Below, in pieces: positions 27,901-35,876 of a DNA stretch of 64,000 nucleotides. The translations under genes and the position numbers were made by a program. The stretch lies in NCBI GenBank assembly GCA_017412115.1, contig JAFPYR010000083.1, positions 17,376-81,375 of the forward strand, written 5' to 3'. Positions within the stretch are counted from its first letter, which is position 1, and every line of letters starts with the position of its first letter. The notes beneath the pieces were generated by a model. That model saw only the letters and a list, made by a program, of their open reading frames with translations. It had not been told where the DNA came from and did not search any database. The stretch is from Bacteroidales bacterium (GTDB lineage: Bacteria; Bacteroidota; Bacteroidia; Bacteroidales; UBA3824).

Positions 27901-29769
27901 ATGTTCAAATGTTTGCCACTCATAATATCGTTGATATTTTGTAAAGTTTCTTTTGCGCAGGTTAAGGAAACAGTTATTAATGAGACTTTTACTTCTAACT
28001 ACGCTGGCTGGCCTGAAGACATTACAAAAGTCTATTCGGCAAGCGTAAACGGGGGCATTTATTACATTGAACATTTTCTCTCTGTCGGTTCAAAGACTTT
28101 CGATATTCCTACAAAACTTTATTTGGGAACGAATTATTTTATTGAAACCGAGGCTAAAATTATTTCCGGTGATAACAACAACGGTATCGGAATCGTTTGG
28201 GGCAAAGGTCCGGGCGGTTTCTTTTCTTTTGTCGTCACAAGCGAAGGAAAATATTATATCCGAAAAAAAACACAAGGCTCTCAAGGCGAATATTTGGTTT
28301 ATCCGACCGCCTCAAAAGCGATTTATCCAAAAGGCAAAACCAATAAATTCCGTGTTCAATATTCGGAAGGCGAATTGATGTTTTTTATTAACGGAAAGTA
28401 TATCACGCATTTACCTGTTGAAAAATATTTCGGTGATAATGCGGGCGTAATTCTTTACGGAAAACAAAAAGCGGAGGTTTATAAATTCGGAATTTACGGC
28501 ACTAAAAATTATGAAATTTTGCCCGATTATAAAGCAAAACTCAGGGTTGCATCTTACGAAATTGATGATAATACGGGAATTAACTCCGATGTTTTTGGCA
28601 ACGGTGATTGCCGTATTCAACCCGGTGAAACGGTTAAATTGGCTATAACGCTAAGAAATCAAAGTTACGGTCAATGTGCAAATTTAAGGGCGGTGTTTTA
28701 TGCAATCAGCGATTACGTTAAAATTGTTAGCCCTAATAAATATCTGATTTTGAATAATATAGAACGTTATCAATCGCAGATTTTGGAATTAACTTTCAAA
28801 GTGAGTCAAGCTTGTAATCTCGAAAACTTAAAGTTCAAAATCGACATCACCGACGAAAAAGATAGGTTAGGGGAGAGCATCACTTTCAACGTGCCGACAA
28901 ATTCTTTGATTCCGCCAATCAACCGTGATGAGGCCGGAAAAATATCTTTTACGATTAATCTCCGTGAGGATAATTCTCAGGATATTAACTCGTTTTTTCC
29001 AATAACGCTCAACAATGCACGGAATGTTTGCGCCGTTGTTATCGGCATCGAAAACTATTTGAATCTGCCCAAAGCCGTTTATGCTAACAATGATGCGAAA
29101 GCTGTTTATAATTATTTGGTGAAAGTTATAAATGTTCCAAGACAAAATATTATTTATCTGACGAATCAAAATGCAAATCTTCAGCGTTTGAAAAGTGTGT
29201 TCTCCATGGCGGGCGAACTTCATAGCAAGGTTTTGTCGGGGGCCGAAAATATTATAGTTTATTTTTCAGGCTTGGGAATGTGTCCCTACGCCAAGACGAC
29301 TCCTTATTTAATGATGTTTGAATCCGAATCCGAATCTCCGCAAAATACGGGTTATAGTCTTTCAAATATGATAAAAGATATTAAAGCCTTGGAACCAAGA
29401 ACTTTGATTTGTATGTTTGAAACCACTTTTGCCGGTCTTGACCGTTTTGGAAACAGTTTTGTAAACAAGGGCGGAACGGTTTGGAGCAATGCGCATTTTC
29501 CTGTTGTCAGCGATAATTCTACGTGTCTGCTTTATGCCTCAGGCGGTCAGCAGTACAATCCCGTTGTAGAGGCTACTTCGCACGGAATGTTTACGCATTA
29601 TCTTTTGACAGCTATACAGACTTTCGGTAAAAACCGTATAACTCTTGATATGAAAGTACTTTACGATTTTATTTATCAGAGAATGGACAAAGAGTCTGTT
29701 AAAAAGGGTATAAGTGTTTTTCCCAGAATCGATTGCAACAATAAAGACGGTATTAAATTATTGAAATAA
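27901..29769 (+). CDS. Secreted caspase-fold protein lacking both catalytic residues
   Basis: 622 residues. Signal peptide to about residue 20 (KVSFAQ). Residues about 25-200 look like a concanavalin-like jelly roll (GIGIVWGKGPGGFFSFVVT, RVQYSEGELMFFINGKY in two pieces). Residues about 210-335 look like an Ig-like domain. Residues 373-622 have the caspase (peptidase C14) pattern: NVCAVVIGIENY, YANNDAKAVYNYL, IIVYFSGLG and MFETTFAG. In active members these last two read SGHG and DACFSG; here the His position is Leu458 and the Cys position is Thr509. Nearby Cys460 and His561 are not at catalytic positions. It is therefore probably a non-proteolytic pseudo-caspase. The patatin gene starts 12 nt later. 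Confidence 0.8.
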   Translation: MFKCLPLIISLIFCKVSFAQVKETVINETFTSNYAGWPEDITKVYSASVNGGIYYIEHFLSVGSKTFDIPTKLYLGTNYFIETEAKIISGDNNNGIGIVWGKGPGGFFSFVVTSEGKYYIRKKTQGSQGEYLVYPTASKAIYPKGKTNKFRVQYSEGELMFFINGKYITHLPVEKYFGDNAGVILYGKQKAEVYKFGIYGTKNYEILPDYKAKLRVASYEIDDNTGINSDVFGNGDCRIQPGETVKLAITLRNQSYGQCANLRAVFYAISDYVKIVSPNKYLILNNIERYQSQILELTFKVSQACNLENLKFKIDITDEKDRLGESITFNVPTNSLIPPINRDEAGKISFTINLREDNSQDINSFFPITLNNARNVCAVVIGIENYLNLPKAVYANNDAKAVYNYLVKVINVPRQNIIYLTNQNANLQRLKSVFSMAGELHSKVLSGAENIIVYFSGLGMCPYAKTTPYLMMFESESESPQNTGYSLSNMIKDIKALEPRTLICMFETTFAGLDRFGNSFVNKGGTVWSNAHFPVVSDNSTCLLYASGGQQYNPVVEATSHGMFTHYLLTAIQTFGKNRITLDMKVLYDFIYQRMDKESVKKGISVFPRIDCNNKDGIKLLK

Positions 29770-29781
29770 ACCACCCTAAAA

Positions 29782-32106
29782 ATGAAGAGAATCTATTTTT
29801 TTGTTTTAACATTATTTATTTGCCTCAATGAGGTTTCTGCACAAAAAGTCGGATTGGTTTTAAGCGGCGGTGGTGCTAAAGGTTTGGCTCATATCGGCGT
29901 TCTTAAAGCCTTGGAAGAGCAAGGAATCCCGATTGATTATATAACCGGAACTTCTATGGGCTCGATTATCGGAGCCTTGTATGCCTGCGGTTATAATACG
30001 GACGAGATGACTGAAATTTTTAGTTCCAAAGATTTTAAAAAATGGCATGCCGGAGAGACTGCCGACGAATTAAAATATTTTTATAAGCAGGACGATCAGA
30101 CCTCGGAATGGTTTAAACTTAGAATGTCTGTTGATTCCGTCTTAAAAGTTTATCTTCCCACCAATATTATTTCTTCGCATCAAATGGATTTTGCTTTTGA
30201 GGAAATAATGGGTCCGGCGGCTGCGGCTGCGGGTTATAATTTTGACTCCTTGATGGTGCCTTTCCGTTGTGTGGCTTCTGATGTTTACAAAAAGCGATCC
30301 GTTATTTTTAGCAACGGACATTTAAGCACGGCTGTACGTTCTTCGATGGCTATTCCCCTTTATTTTAGGCCTGTGATTTTTCAAGGAAGTCTGCTTTTTG
30401 ACGGCGGTATTTACAACAACTGTCCGATTGATGTTATGGAAAAGGATTTTAATCCCGATATTATTCTCGGGGTTCAGGTCAGCACTAACAACGAAAAACC
30501 TAAGGAGGACGATTTGATTAGTCAAATCGAAAATATGGTTATGGACCCGAGCAATTATGTAATTCCTCAGGGCAAAGGTTTTATGATTGTGCCTGATGTT
30601 CTCAATCACAGTACTTTGGATTTTGAGCCTTGTGAAGATTTAATCCGCCGCGGTTACAATGCCGTTTATGAAAAAATAGATTCTATTAAAGCCTTGATTA
30701 AAAGGCACGTAACCGACGAACAATATTTTGAGCGCAGAAGTAATTTCAAAGCCAAAATTCATCCTTTGGTTTTTGACAGTTTTTCCATTTCGGGTACGGG
30801 ACTTAAAAATTCTCATTCAAAATATATTTTAGCGTCTTTCAAAGATTTTAAGCACGATACTCTTTCACTTAAGGACATGAGACGGGAATTTTATAAAATA
30901 GCTGCCGATATAACTTTGGACAGAATTTATCCTACAACGAATTATGATCCTAATGTTGAAAAATACGGTCTTGATCTTGAACTTACAAGGCGTAAAACTC
31001 TTTGCGCTAAAATCGGTGGAAATATTTCAACTTCAGCCAATTGCGAAGGTTTTTTGGAGTTGGAAAAACTTTTTTGCGCATATATTCCTACTATTGTAAG
31101 AGTTAATGGTTATTTCGGAAGATTTTATACCTCAGGTATGGCTCAAATGAAAGCTTATTTCCCCTCTCCGGAGTTCTCGTTTGAAACTGCCATTCAATTG
31201 AACCGTTACAATTATATGGAGGCAGACCCGGATGTTTTCTTTATTGACACCAGAAGTCCGATGTGCATAAAAAATGATTTTGAATATTATGCTAATTTTA
31301 TTTTGCCGGTTATGATGGCGGGTAAATTCTATGTGGGAACCTCTTTAGGACGTTTTTCGGAGCAGTATAATATTTCGCCTGTTTATCTGTCTTCCAATCA
31401 GTTAGACAAGACGACTTTGAGTTATAACGGCTATCATATAACTTATCTGCGTCAGACCTTGGATCATGTTACGATGCCGGGAAAAGGAACGAATTTTATG
31501 TTGAAATTAAAATACGCAAAAGCAAGGGAAAAATTTATTCCCGGAACTGATTTTACCGGTGAAAAAAGTGATTATTTGCCCGAAAAGAGAGATTTTTTTG
31601 ATATTTATATTTCTTACGAAAATTATTCTTTTGGTAGCAAAAATCATAAATTCAGTTTTCCGTTTTCGGTGGAACTCAATTTAAGTAAGCATGACGAATT
31701 GCATAATTCTATGGCAACGCTGCTTACAACTAACGCATACCGTCCTACCGATTATACCAAAACAATGCTTTTTGAGGATTATCGTGCTTCAAAATATCTT
31801 GCCGGAAGTCTCGGCGTATTGTACAGATTTACAGAGGATTTCACTTTTAGAATTGCGGGTTACGCTTTTGAACCCTACAAAAAGGATTTTCTTGTTGTTA
31901 ATGAAGAAAAAAATACTTACGAATATGAAAAACGCGGAAAATTTGACGGTTTCAAATATTTCTTCAACGCCGCACTTTCGTATCAAACCTTTATCGGACC
32001 TTTGGCCTTTACGGTAAGATACGAGCCTGAAGGCAAAAGTCATTTTTATTATATGTTCAACCTCGGATTTATGATTTATAATAAATCTTGGTGGGACAGA
32101 AACTAA
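29782..32106 (+). CDS. Patatin-like phospholipase with beta-barrel domain (PlpD-like)
   Basis: 774 residues: signal peptide (ECNVSA-like region ending at residue 20, EVSAQ), patatin domain about 22-330, POTRA-like segment about 340-420, then a surface-antigen-type 16-strand-like beta-barrel to the C-terminus. The active site is complete: oxyanion GGGAKG at 29-34, Ser58 in GTSMG (56-60) and Asp207 in DGG. This matches type Vd autotransporters such as PlpD, whose lipase domain is carried to the surface by its own barrel. It lies 12 nt after the pseudo-caspase gene, so the two are likely co-expressed. Its stop overlaps the convergent GGGP synthase gene. Confidence 0.9.
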   Translation: MKRIYFFVLTLFICLNEVSAQKVGLVLSGGGAKGLAHIGVLKALEEQGIPIDYITGTSMGSIIGALYACGYNTDEMTEIFSSKDFKKWHAGETADELKYFYKQDDQTSEWFKLRMSVDSVLKVYLPTNIISSHQMDFAFEEIMGPAAAAAGYNFDSLMVPFRCVASDVYKKRSVIFSNGHLSTAVRSSMAIPLYFRPVIFQGSLLFDGGIYNNCPIDVMEKDFNPDIILGVQVSTNNEKPKEDDLISQIENMVMDPSNYVIPQGKGFMIVPDVLNHSTLDFEPCEDLIRRGYNAVYEKIDSIKALIKRHVTDEQYFERRSNFKAKIHPLVFDSFSISGTGLKNSHSKYILASFKDFKHDTLSLKDMRREFYKIAADITLDRIYPTTNYDPNVEKYGLDLELTRRKTLCAKIGGNISTSANCEGFLELEKLFCAYIPTIVRVNGYFGRFYTSGMAQMKAYFPSPEFSFETAIQLNRYNYMEADPDVFFIDTRSPMCIKNDFEYYANFILPVMMAGKFYVGTSLGRFSEQYNISPVYLSSNQLDKTTLSYNGYHITYLRQTLDHVTMPGKGTNFMLKLKYAKAREKFIPGTDFTGEKSDYLPEKRDFFDIYISYENYSFGSKNHKFSFPFSVELNLSKHDELHNSMATLLTTNAYRPTDYTKTMLFEDYRASKYLAGSLGVLYRFTEDFTFRIAGYAFEPYKKDFLVVNEEKNTYEYEKRGKFDGFKYFFNAALSYQTFIGPLAFTVRYEPEGKSHFYYMFNLGFMIYNKSWWDRN

Positions 32107-32816
32107 ACAAGTATTGAAGAATTGAAAAAGTCGGGATTTTTCTCAAACGCTGAGCCAATGACAGTGATGTCGGCTCCGGCGTTAAAGGCTTTTTCAATAT
32201 CTTGCATACTGCGCAACCCCCCGCCTGTGATTATCGGCAGCGATACGCAATCTCTGACAGCAGAAATCATTTCTTTTCTAATCGGATTTTCAGCACCGCT
32301 TCCGGCCTCAAGGTAAAGACATTTTAGTCCTAAAAATTCGCCTGCAACTGCTGTTGCCGCTGCTAAATCGGGTTTGTCTTTCGGTATCGGCATCGTATTG
32401 CTGATGTATTGAACGGAAGTAATTTTGCCGCCGTCAATCAAAATATAACCCGTAGGAATAATTTCTAATCCCGTTTTTTTTATTTTAAAAGCCGTTTTGA
32501 CGTGTTCGCCGATTAAATATTCGGGATTTCTGCCCGAAATTAAACTCAAATACAAAAGTGCGTCAGCCTCTTTTACAACCTGTGAGGCTGCCCCGGGAAA
32601 CAAAACAACGGGTTTTCCCGTGGATTGTTTCAATGCTGAAATTATTTCCTCAACCGGATTATTGACAAGACTACCGCCAGCTAAAATTATTTCAGCAGGA
32701 GATTTTTCTATGATTTCACCGTAACGTAACGCTGTTTCTGAAGTTAATTTGTCGGGGTCCAACAAAACTGCAATGCGCTTTTTGTCCCGTGAAAAATATT
32801 TTTGATATATCGTCAT
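32103..32816 (-). CDS. Geranylgeranylglyceryl/heptaprenylglyceryl phosphate synthase (PcrB/GGGPS family)
   Basis: 237-residue TIM-barrel prenyltransferase that links a polyprenyl chain to sn-glycerol-1-phosphate. Signature segments: AVLLDPDK near residue 17, EIILAGGSLV, VVLFPGAASQV, IPTGYILIDGG, LYLEAGSGA, IITGGGLRS and ITVIGSAFEKN. The family is best known for archaeal ether lipids, but many Bacteroidota carry it; the chain length and product in this organism cannot be read from sequence. It is followed on the minus strand by nothing (its end overlaps patatin by 4 nt) and preceded by the broken phosphopantetheinyl transferase gene. Confidence 0.92.
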   Translation of the reverse strand: MTIYQKYFSRDKKRIAVLLDPDKLTSETALRYGEIIEKSPAEIILAGGSLVNNPVEEIISALKQSTGKPVVLFPGAASQVVKEADALLYLSLISGRNPEYLIGEHVKTAFKIKKTGLEIIPTGYILIDGGKITSVQYISNTMPIPKDKPDLAAATAVAGEFLGLKCLYLEAGSGAENPIRKEMISAVRDCVSLPIITGGGLRSMQDIEKAFNAGADITVIGSAFEKNPDFFNSSILV

Positions 32817-32828
32817 CGTAAAAAAAAA

Positions 32829-33464
32829 TTATTCGGCGCACCATGCCGTCATGTAACCGTCAAATTCGTTGTAATGAATGGTGAATTTTTTCTCTAAATC
32901 GCCTTGCATGATTTTGCCCGGGACTTTGCCGCACGAAAGATAATCAAAGGTTTCAAGGCGGAAATTGTCTTTGAAATCAAAATCCTTTATGTTGAAAGCC
33001 TTGTACATAGCCTCTTTAGCGCACCAATTAACATAAAGACTTTGGATTTTGTTGTCAGGTTTAAGTCCGCTGATTTCGGATTTTTCCATGAATTTGTGTT
33101 CTATTTTCAAAATCCTTTAATTCATTTTTTCGATGTCAAGACCTATATGATTTTTGTCGGAAATCATAACGCCCGCCATGTCGTAACTATGTGTTATAGA
33201 TATATTGAAACCGTTTTTGATATATGGTTTGCCCGAGTCGTAATAAAAAACTTCAGCGTGCTGACCGATAAGTTTTTGAATCAAAAGTCTGCTTGCAAGC
33301 CATTCGCAGCGCCTTCTCTCATGCGTTAAATCCTTGTATTGAGTCAATTCTCTTGCATTCAAGGAGTCTTTTAACATCGAAAAAAGTTCTGCGCTTTCTT
33401 CCTCGATTTTCCAAAAACCGATGATATTATTTTCTGATTTTATTGTTTTGTCCAAAAATGCCAT
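32829..33464 (-). pseudogene. Sfp-type 4'-phosphopantetheinyl transferase interrupted by one in-frame TAA
   Basis: The frame from the ATG at 33462-33464 to the stop at 32829 has 211 codon positions, normal for Sfp-type enzymes that activate acyl carrier proteins. Position 116 (33117-33119) is TAA. Upstream are NISITHS and Mg-binding GLDIE (108-112); downstream, in the same frame and with no lost base, are RILKIEHKF and WCAKEAMYK (147-155). The family reads DIE...RI.KI..KF across this site, so the stop stands for exactly one residue. Options: recent nonsense mutation, sequencing error, or readthrough. Reinitiation at a TTG (33110) would give a 93-residue fragment without the DIE motif. It begins 4 nt after gldD. 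Confidence 0.88.
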
Positions 33465-33468
33465 AATA

Positions 33469-34047
33469 TTATTTCCATTGCAAAGTTTCAAAAATTTGTT
33501 TTATGTCTTCCCGTATGAAATTTACAGCCGGCAAAAGCGAATCTTTGTTAGGAGAACTATTAAAATAAAGCGAACCCCTGAGAAAATGTTTCGTGCTGTC
33601 GGTCAAATAAAACTGCACGGGACTTGCTACGTTGCCTTTGAGATTGTACATAAGACCGTAAACTCTTGTAGAGTCGTTGTAATACGATATTTTTTCGATT
33701 GCATCGGCTTTTACGGTGTGTTTGTAAGCAAGTGTATGCGAATCCTCAATCAGAGTATCAAGATTGTTGTTAAGAAAAGTGAACGTAATATGAATTTTGG
33801 CGTTCATGCCTTTGAAAACGATATTGGTCCAATATTTTTCGGCTCCTCTTGAATTTTCTTTTTCCATAATGCAATAATTCGGCATAGCAAAACTATACGG
33901 CAAATCCACTGAATCATAAATCGAATATTCTTTTTCAGGAAATGTTATCCTAAAATAACCTCTTGGTTTTGGCGTCGGCTTGTGCGAACACGAAAACAGC
34001 ATGAAAGCCGTAAAAACCGTTATAAAAATTTGTATGTGTTTTTTCAT
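33469..34047 (-). CDS. gldD: Gliding motility-associated lipoprotein GldD
   Basis: 192-residue lipoprotein with Cys20 (MLFSC). Characteristic GldD text: PRGYFRITFPEKEY, LPYSFAMP, WTNIVFKGMNAKIHITF, LAYKHTVKADAI, VYGLMYNLKGN and QFYLTDSTKHFLRGSLYFN in pieces. GldD is needed for gliding in Flavobacterium and is part of the gene set linked to the type IX secretion system. It overlaps gldE by 4 nt, and ssb lies upstream, which is the conserved ssb-gldE-gldD order. Confidence 0.92.
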   Translation of the reverse strand: MKKHIQIFITVFTAFMLFSCSHKPTPKPRGYFRITFPEKEYSIYDSVDLPYSFAMPNYCIMEKENSRGAEKYWTNIVFKGMNAKIHITFTFLNNNLDTLIEDSHTLAYKHTVKADAIEKISYYNDSTRVYGLMYNLKGNVASPVQFYLTDSTKHFLRGSLYFNSSPNKDSLLPAVNFIREDIKQIFETLQWK

Positions 34048-35315
34048 TGTTCTTCTTCTTTGGGATTAGAAATAATTTTAACGCTTATTTTTTCGATGCG
34101 TCTGTTGTTGAACGCCTCGGTTATGAATACTAAATTCTTGTACGAGATTTTTTCGCCTAATTGCGGAAATTCGCCGCGCATTTCCAAAAGTACTCCCGCT
34201 AACGATTCCGCATCGCCTTTCACGCCTTGAAAAAAATCATCGTCCAGATTCAGCGTTTTGTAAAAATCGCTTAACATGATTTTGCCGTCGAAAATATAAT
34301 GCGTTTCACTTATTTTCTTAAACATTATTTCGTCGTTGTCGTCGAACTCGTCAGAAATCTCGCCTACGATTTCCTCCAAAATATCCTGCATCGTTATCAA
34401 ACCCGAAATGCCGCCGTACTCGTTTGAAACGACTGCCATGTGGATTTTTTTCTGTTGAAAAACTTTCAGCAAATCGGATATTTTTTTGTTTTCCGATACA
34501 TAATTTATTTTTTTTACAAGCCTTGTCCAATCAAAACTATCGTCCATGGAAATATATTTCAACAAATCCTTGACGTAAATTATGCCGTAAATATTGTCGG
34601 GCGTTTTTTCAAAGACCGGAATTCTTGAAAAATTGGATTCTACAACGAGTTTTTTTAGGGCAGAATATTTTTCGTTTTGTTCTATTGCAACAATATCGTG
34701 CCTTGGGGTCATAATCTCTTTTACTTGAGTATCACCGAATTGAAGAATATTTTTTAAGATTTCTTTTTCGCCGATTTTTGTGTTGCCGGAGTCTATTGCA
34801 ACCGAAATTTGTTCGGAATCGCTGTCCTCTTTTTCCTTGGCATAAATGCTTGAAAAAATTAACAACGAACCTGTTTTGATGGCTGATTTAACAAAAAATT
34901 TAGTTTTGAAAACAAACTTTTCTTTTTGCGCCAAAGTGAAAACACGGCTGGGAATTTCAATGCTGATAACAAGCAGAAAGGTTGTTATCAAAAACAAAAC
35001 CGCATATTCCAAAGCCGGATATTCTCCAAAATCCAAAACCGCCGTGTAAGGCGAAAAAACATTTGACGGAGATTTTACTAAAGAGAAGGCACACAGCGCA
35101 AAAATTACCGTTAAAAGTATTTCCCACGCCGAAATCGCTGCTTTTGCTTTGTTTTTATTTTCTTTTTTTATTAACACGCCTACCGCACCTCTTGCCCAAG
35201 AAAGTGAGAACAAAAGTGTGAGTATTACAATCATCAGAGCGGGAATAATGTACGCACTGAAGTCAGAAGGCGCAATTAACGCAAAACTTAATATCGTATT
35301 TAAAATAGTTTCCAA
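34044..35315 (-). CDS. gldE: GldE: CNNM/CorC-like membrane protein with CBS pair
   Basis: 423 residues: an N-terminal region with about four hydrophobic segments (near 10-40, 62-85, 95-118, 140-160), a CBS-domain pair (about 188-325, with VKEIMTPRHDIVAI, FSRIPVFEKTPDNIYG, MAVVSNEYGGISGLITMQD) and a C-terminal CorC/HlyC transporter-associated domain. It resembles hemolysin-C/CorC magnesium-related proteins, and its place before gldD and after ssb identifies it as GldE. The 23-nt gap from ssb fits one operon. Confidence 0.9.
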   Translation of the reverse strand: METILNTILSFALIAPSDFSAYIIPALMIVILTLLFSLSWARGAVGVLIKKENKNKAKAAISAWEILLTVIFALCAFSLVKSPSNVFSPYTAVLDFGEYPALEYAVLFLITTFLLVISIEIPSRVFTLAQKEKFVFKTKFFVKSAIKTGSLLIFSSIYAKEKEDSDSEQISVAIDSGNTKIGEKEILKNILQFGDTQVKEIMTPRHDIVAIEQNEKYSALKKLVVESNFSRIPVFEKTPDNIYGIIYVKDLLKYISMDDSFDWTRLVKKINYVSENKKISDLLKVFQQKKIHMAVVSNEYGGISGLITMQDILEEIVGEISDEFDDNDEIMFKKISETHYIFDGKIMLSDFYKTLNLDDDFFQGVKGDAESLAGVLLEMRGEFPQLGEKISYKNLVFITEAFNNRRIEKISVKIISNPKEEEQ

Positions 35316-35338
35316 TTCTTATTAAAACAAAAAAACTT

Positions 35339-35791
35339 TTAAAAAGGTAAATCATCTTTTGTAACTTCCAACTTGATGTTGTCGATGTCAAAACCGGGAA
35401 TTGCCGAACCCGTTTTTTCCTCTTTAGAATCCTTTGGCAAGGGCGTGTCCTGACCGCTTTTGCTGCGGGAAATTATTTCAAGTCTGCTTGCTAAAATGTC
35501 TGTTGTCTTGAATCTGAAACCCTCTTCGGTATATTCAAAACGGTTTTGAAGTTTACCTTCTAAAAAAATTATATCTCCTTTATGAACATATTTTTCTGCA
35601 AATTTCGATAATTCTCCGTAGGTAACGATATTGTGCCATTGAGTCTCTATAATCTCTTGTCCTAAAGCACTTATGACCGTTTCGTCTACTGCCACGGGAA
35701 AGGTAATTTTTGAAAAACCTTTTTGTATGTATCTAATTAACGGTTCTTTACCTACCGTTCCGATTATGATTGCTTTGCTGTATCCTTTCAT
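35339..35791 (-). CDS. ssb: Single-stranded DNA-binding protein
   Basis: About 150 residues. OB fold with KAIIIGTVGKEPLIRYI, FPVAVDET, TQWHNIVTYGELSKFAEKYV and KGDIIFLEGKLQNR, a flexible linker, and the acidic tip DDLPF that recruits partner proteins. The start is the ATG at 35789-35791 (MKGYSK); a longer frame adds an unlikely N-terminus. On the minus strand a TAATTTTG box (35819-35826) with TTG 20 nt upstream (35847-35849) forms its promoter. It begins the ssb-gldE-gldD unit. Confidence 0.94.
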   Translation of the reverse strand: MKGYSKAIIIGTVGKEPLIRYIQKGFSKITFPVAVDETVISALGQEIIETQWHNIVTYGELSKFAEKYVHKGDIIFLEGKLQNRFEYTEEGFRFKTTDILASRLEIISRSKSGQDTPLPKDSKEEKTGSAIPGFDIDNIKLEVTKDDLPF

Positions 35792-35818
35792 GCTGAAAAA
35801 ATGTTTGTCAAAACAAAG

Positions 35819-35850
35819 CAAAATTATATATTTTTATTTATATTTGCAAC
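35819..35850 (-). promoter_or_regulatory. ssb-gldE-gldD promoter, overlapping a divergent one
   Basis: On the minus strand GTTG (35847-35850), 20 nt, TAATTTTG (35819-35826). On the + strand a TATATTTG -7 box for the next gene sits at 35839-35846, inside the ssb promoter, so the two may exclude each other. Confidence 0.6.
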
Positions 35851-35876
35851 ATCAAAAATTTTCTTTTTTTCTCGGT

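Noticed and set aside
27901..29769. Active metacaspase-like peptidase
   Set aside because: The His and Cys of the SGHG and DACFSG motifs are replaced by Leu458 and Thr509.
32829..33491. Two separate small genes (93 and 124 residues) in place of the phosphopantetheinyl transferase
   Set aside because: Both are in the same frame, separated by one TAA, and together match one full-length family member; each alone lacks half of the active site.
35673..35876. N-terminal extension of the DUF3352/MORN protein
   Set aside because: This stretch is antisense to ssb and runs through both promoters; the ATG at 35877 is followed by a normal membrane anchor.
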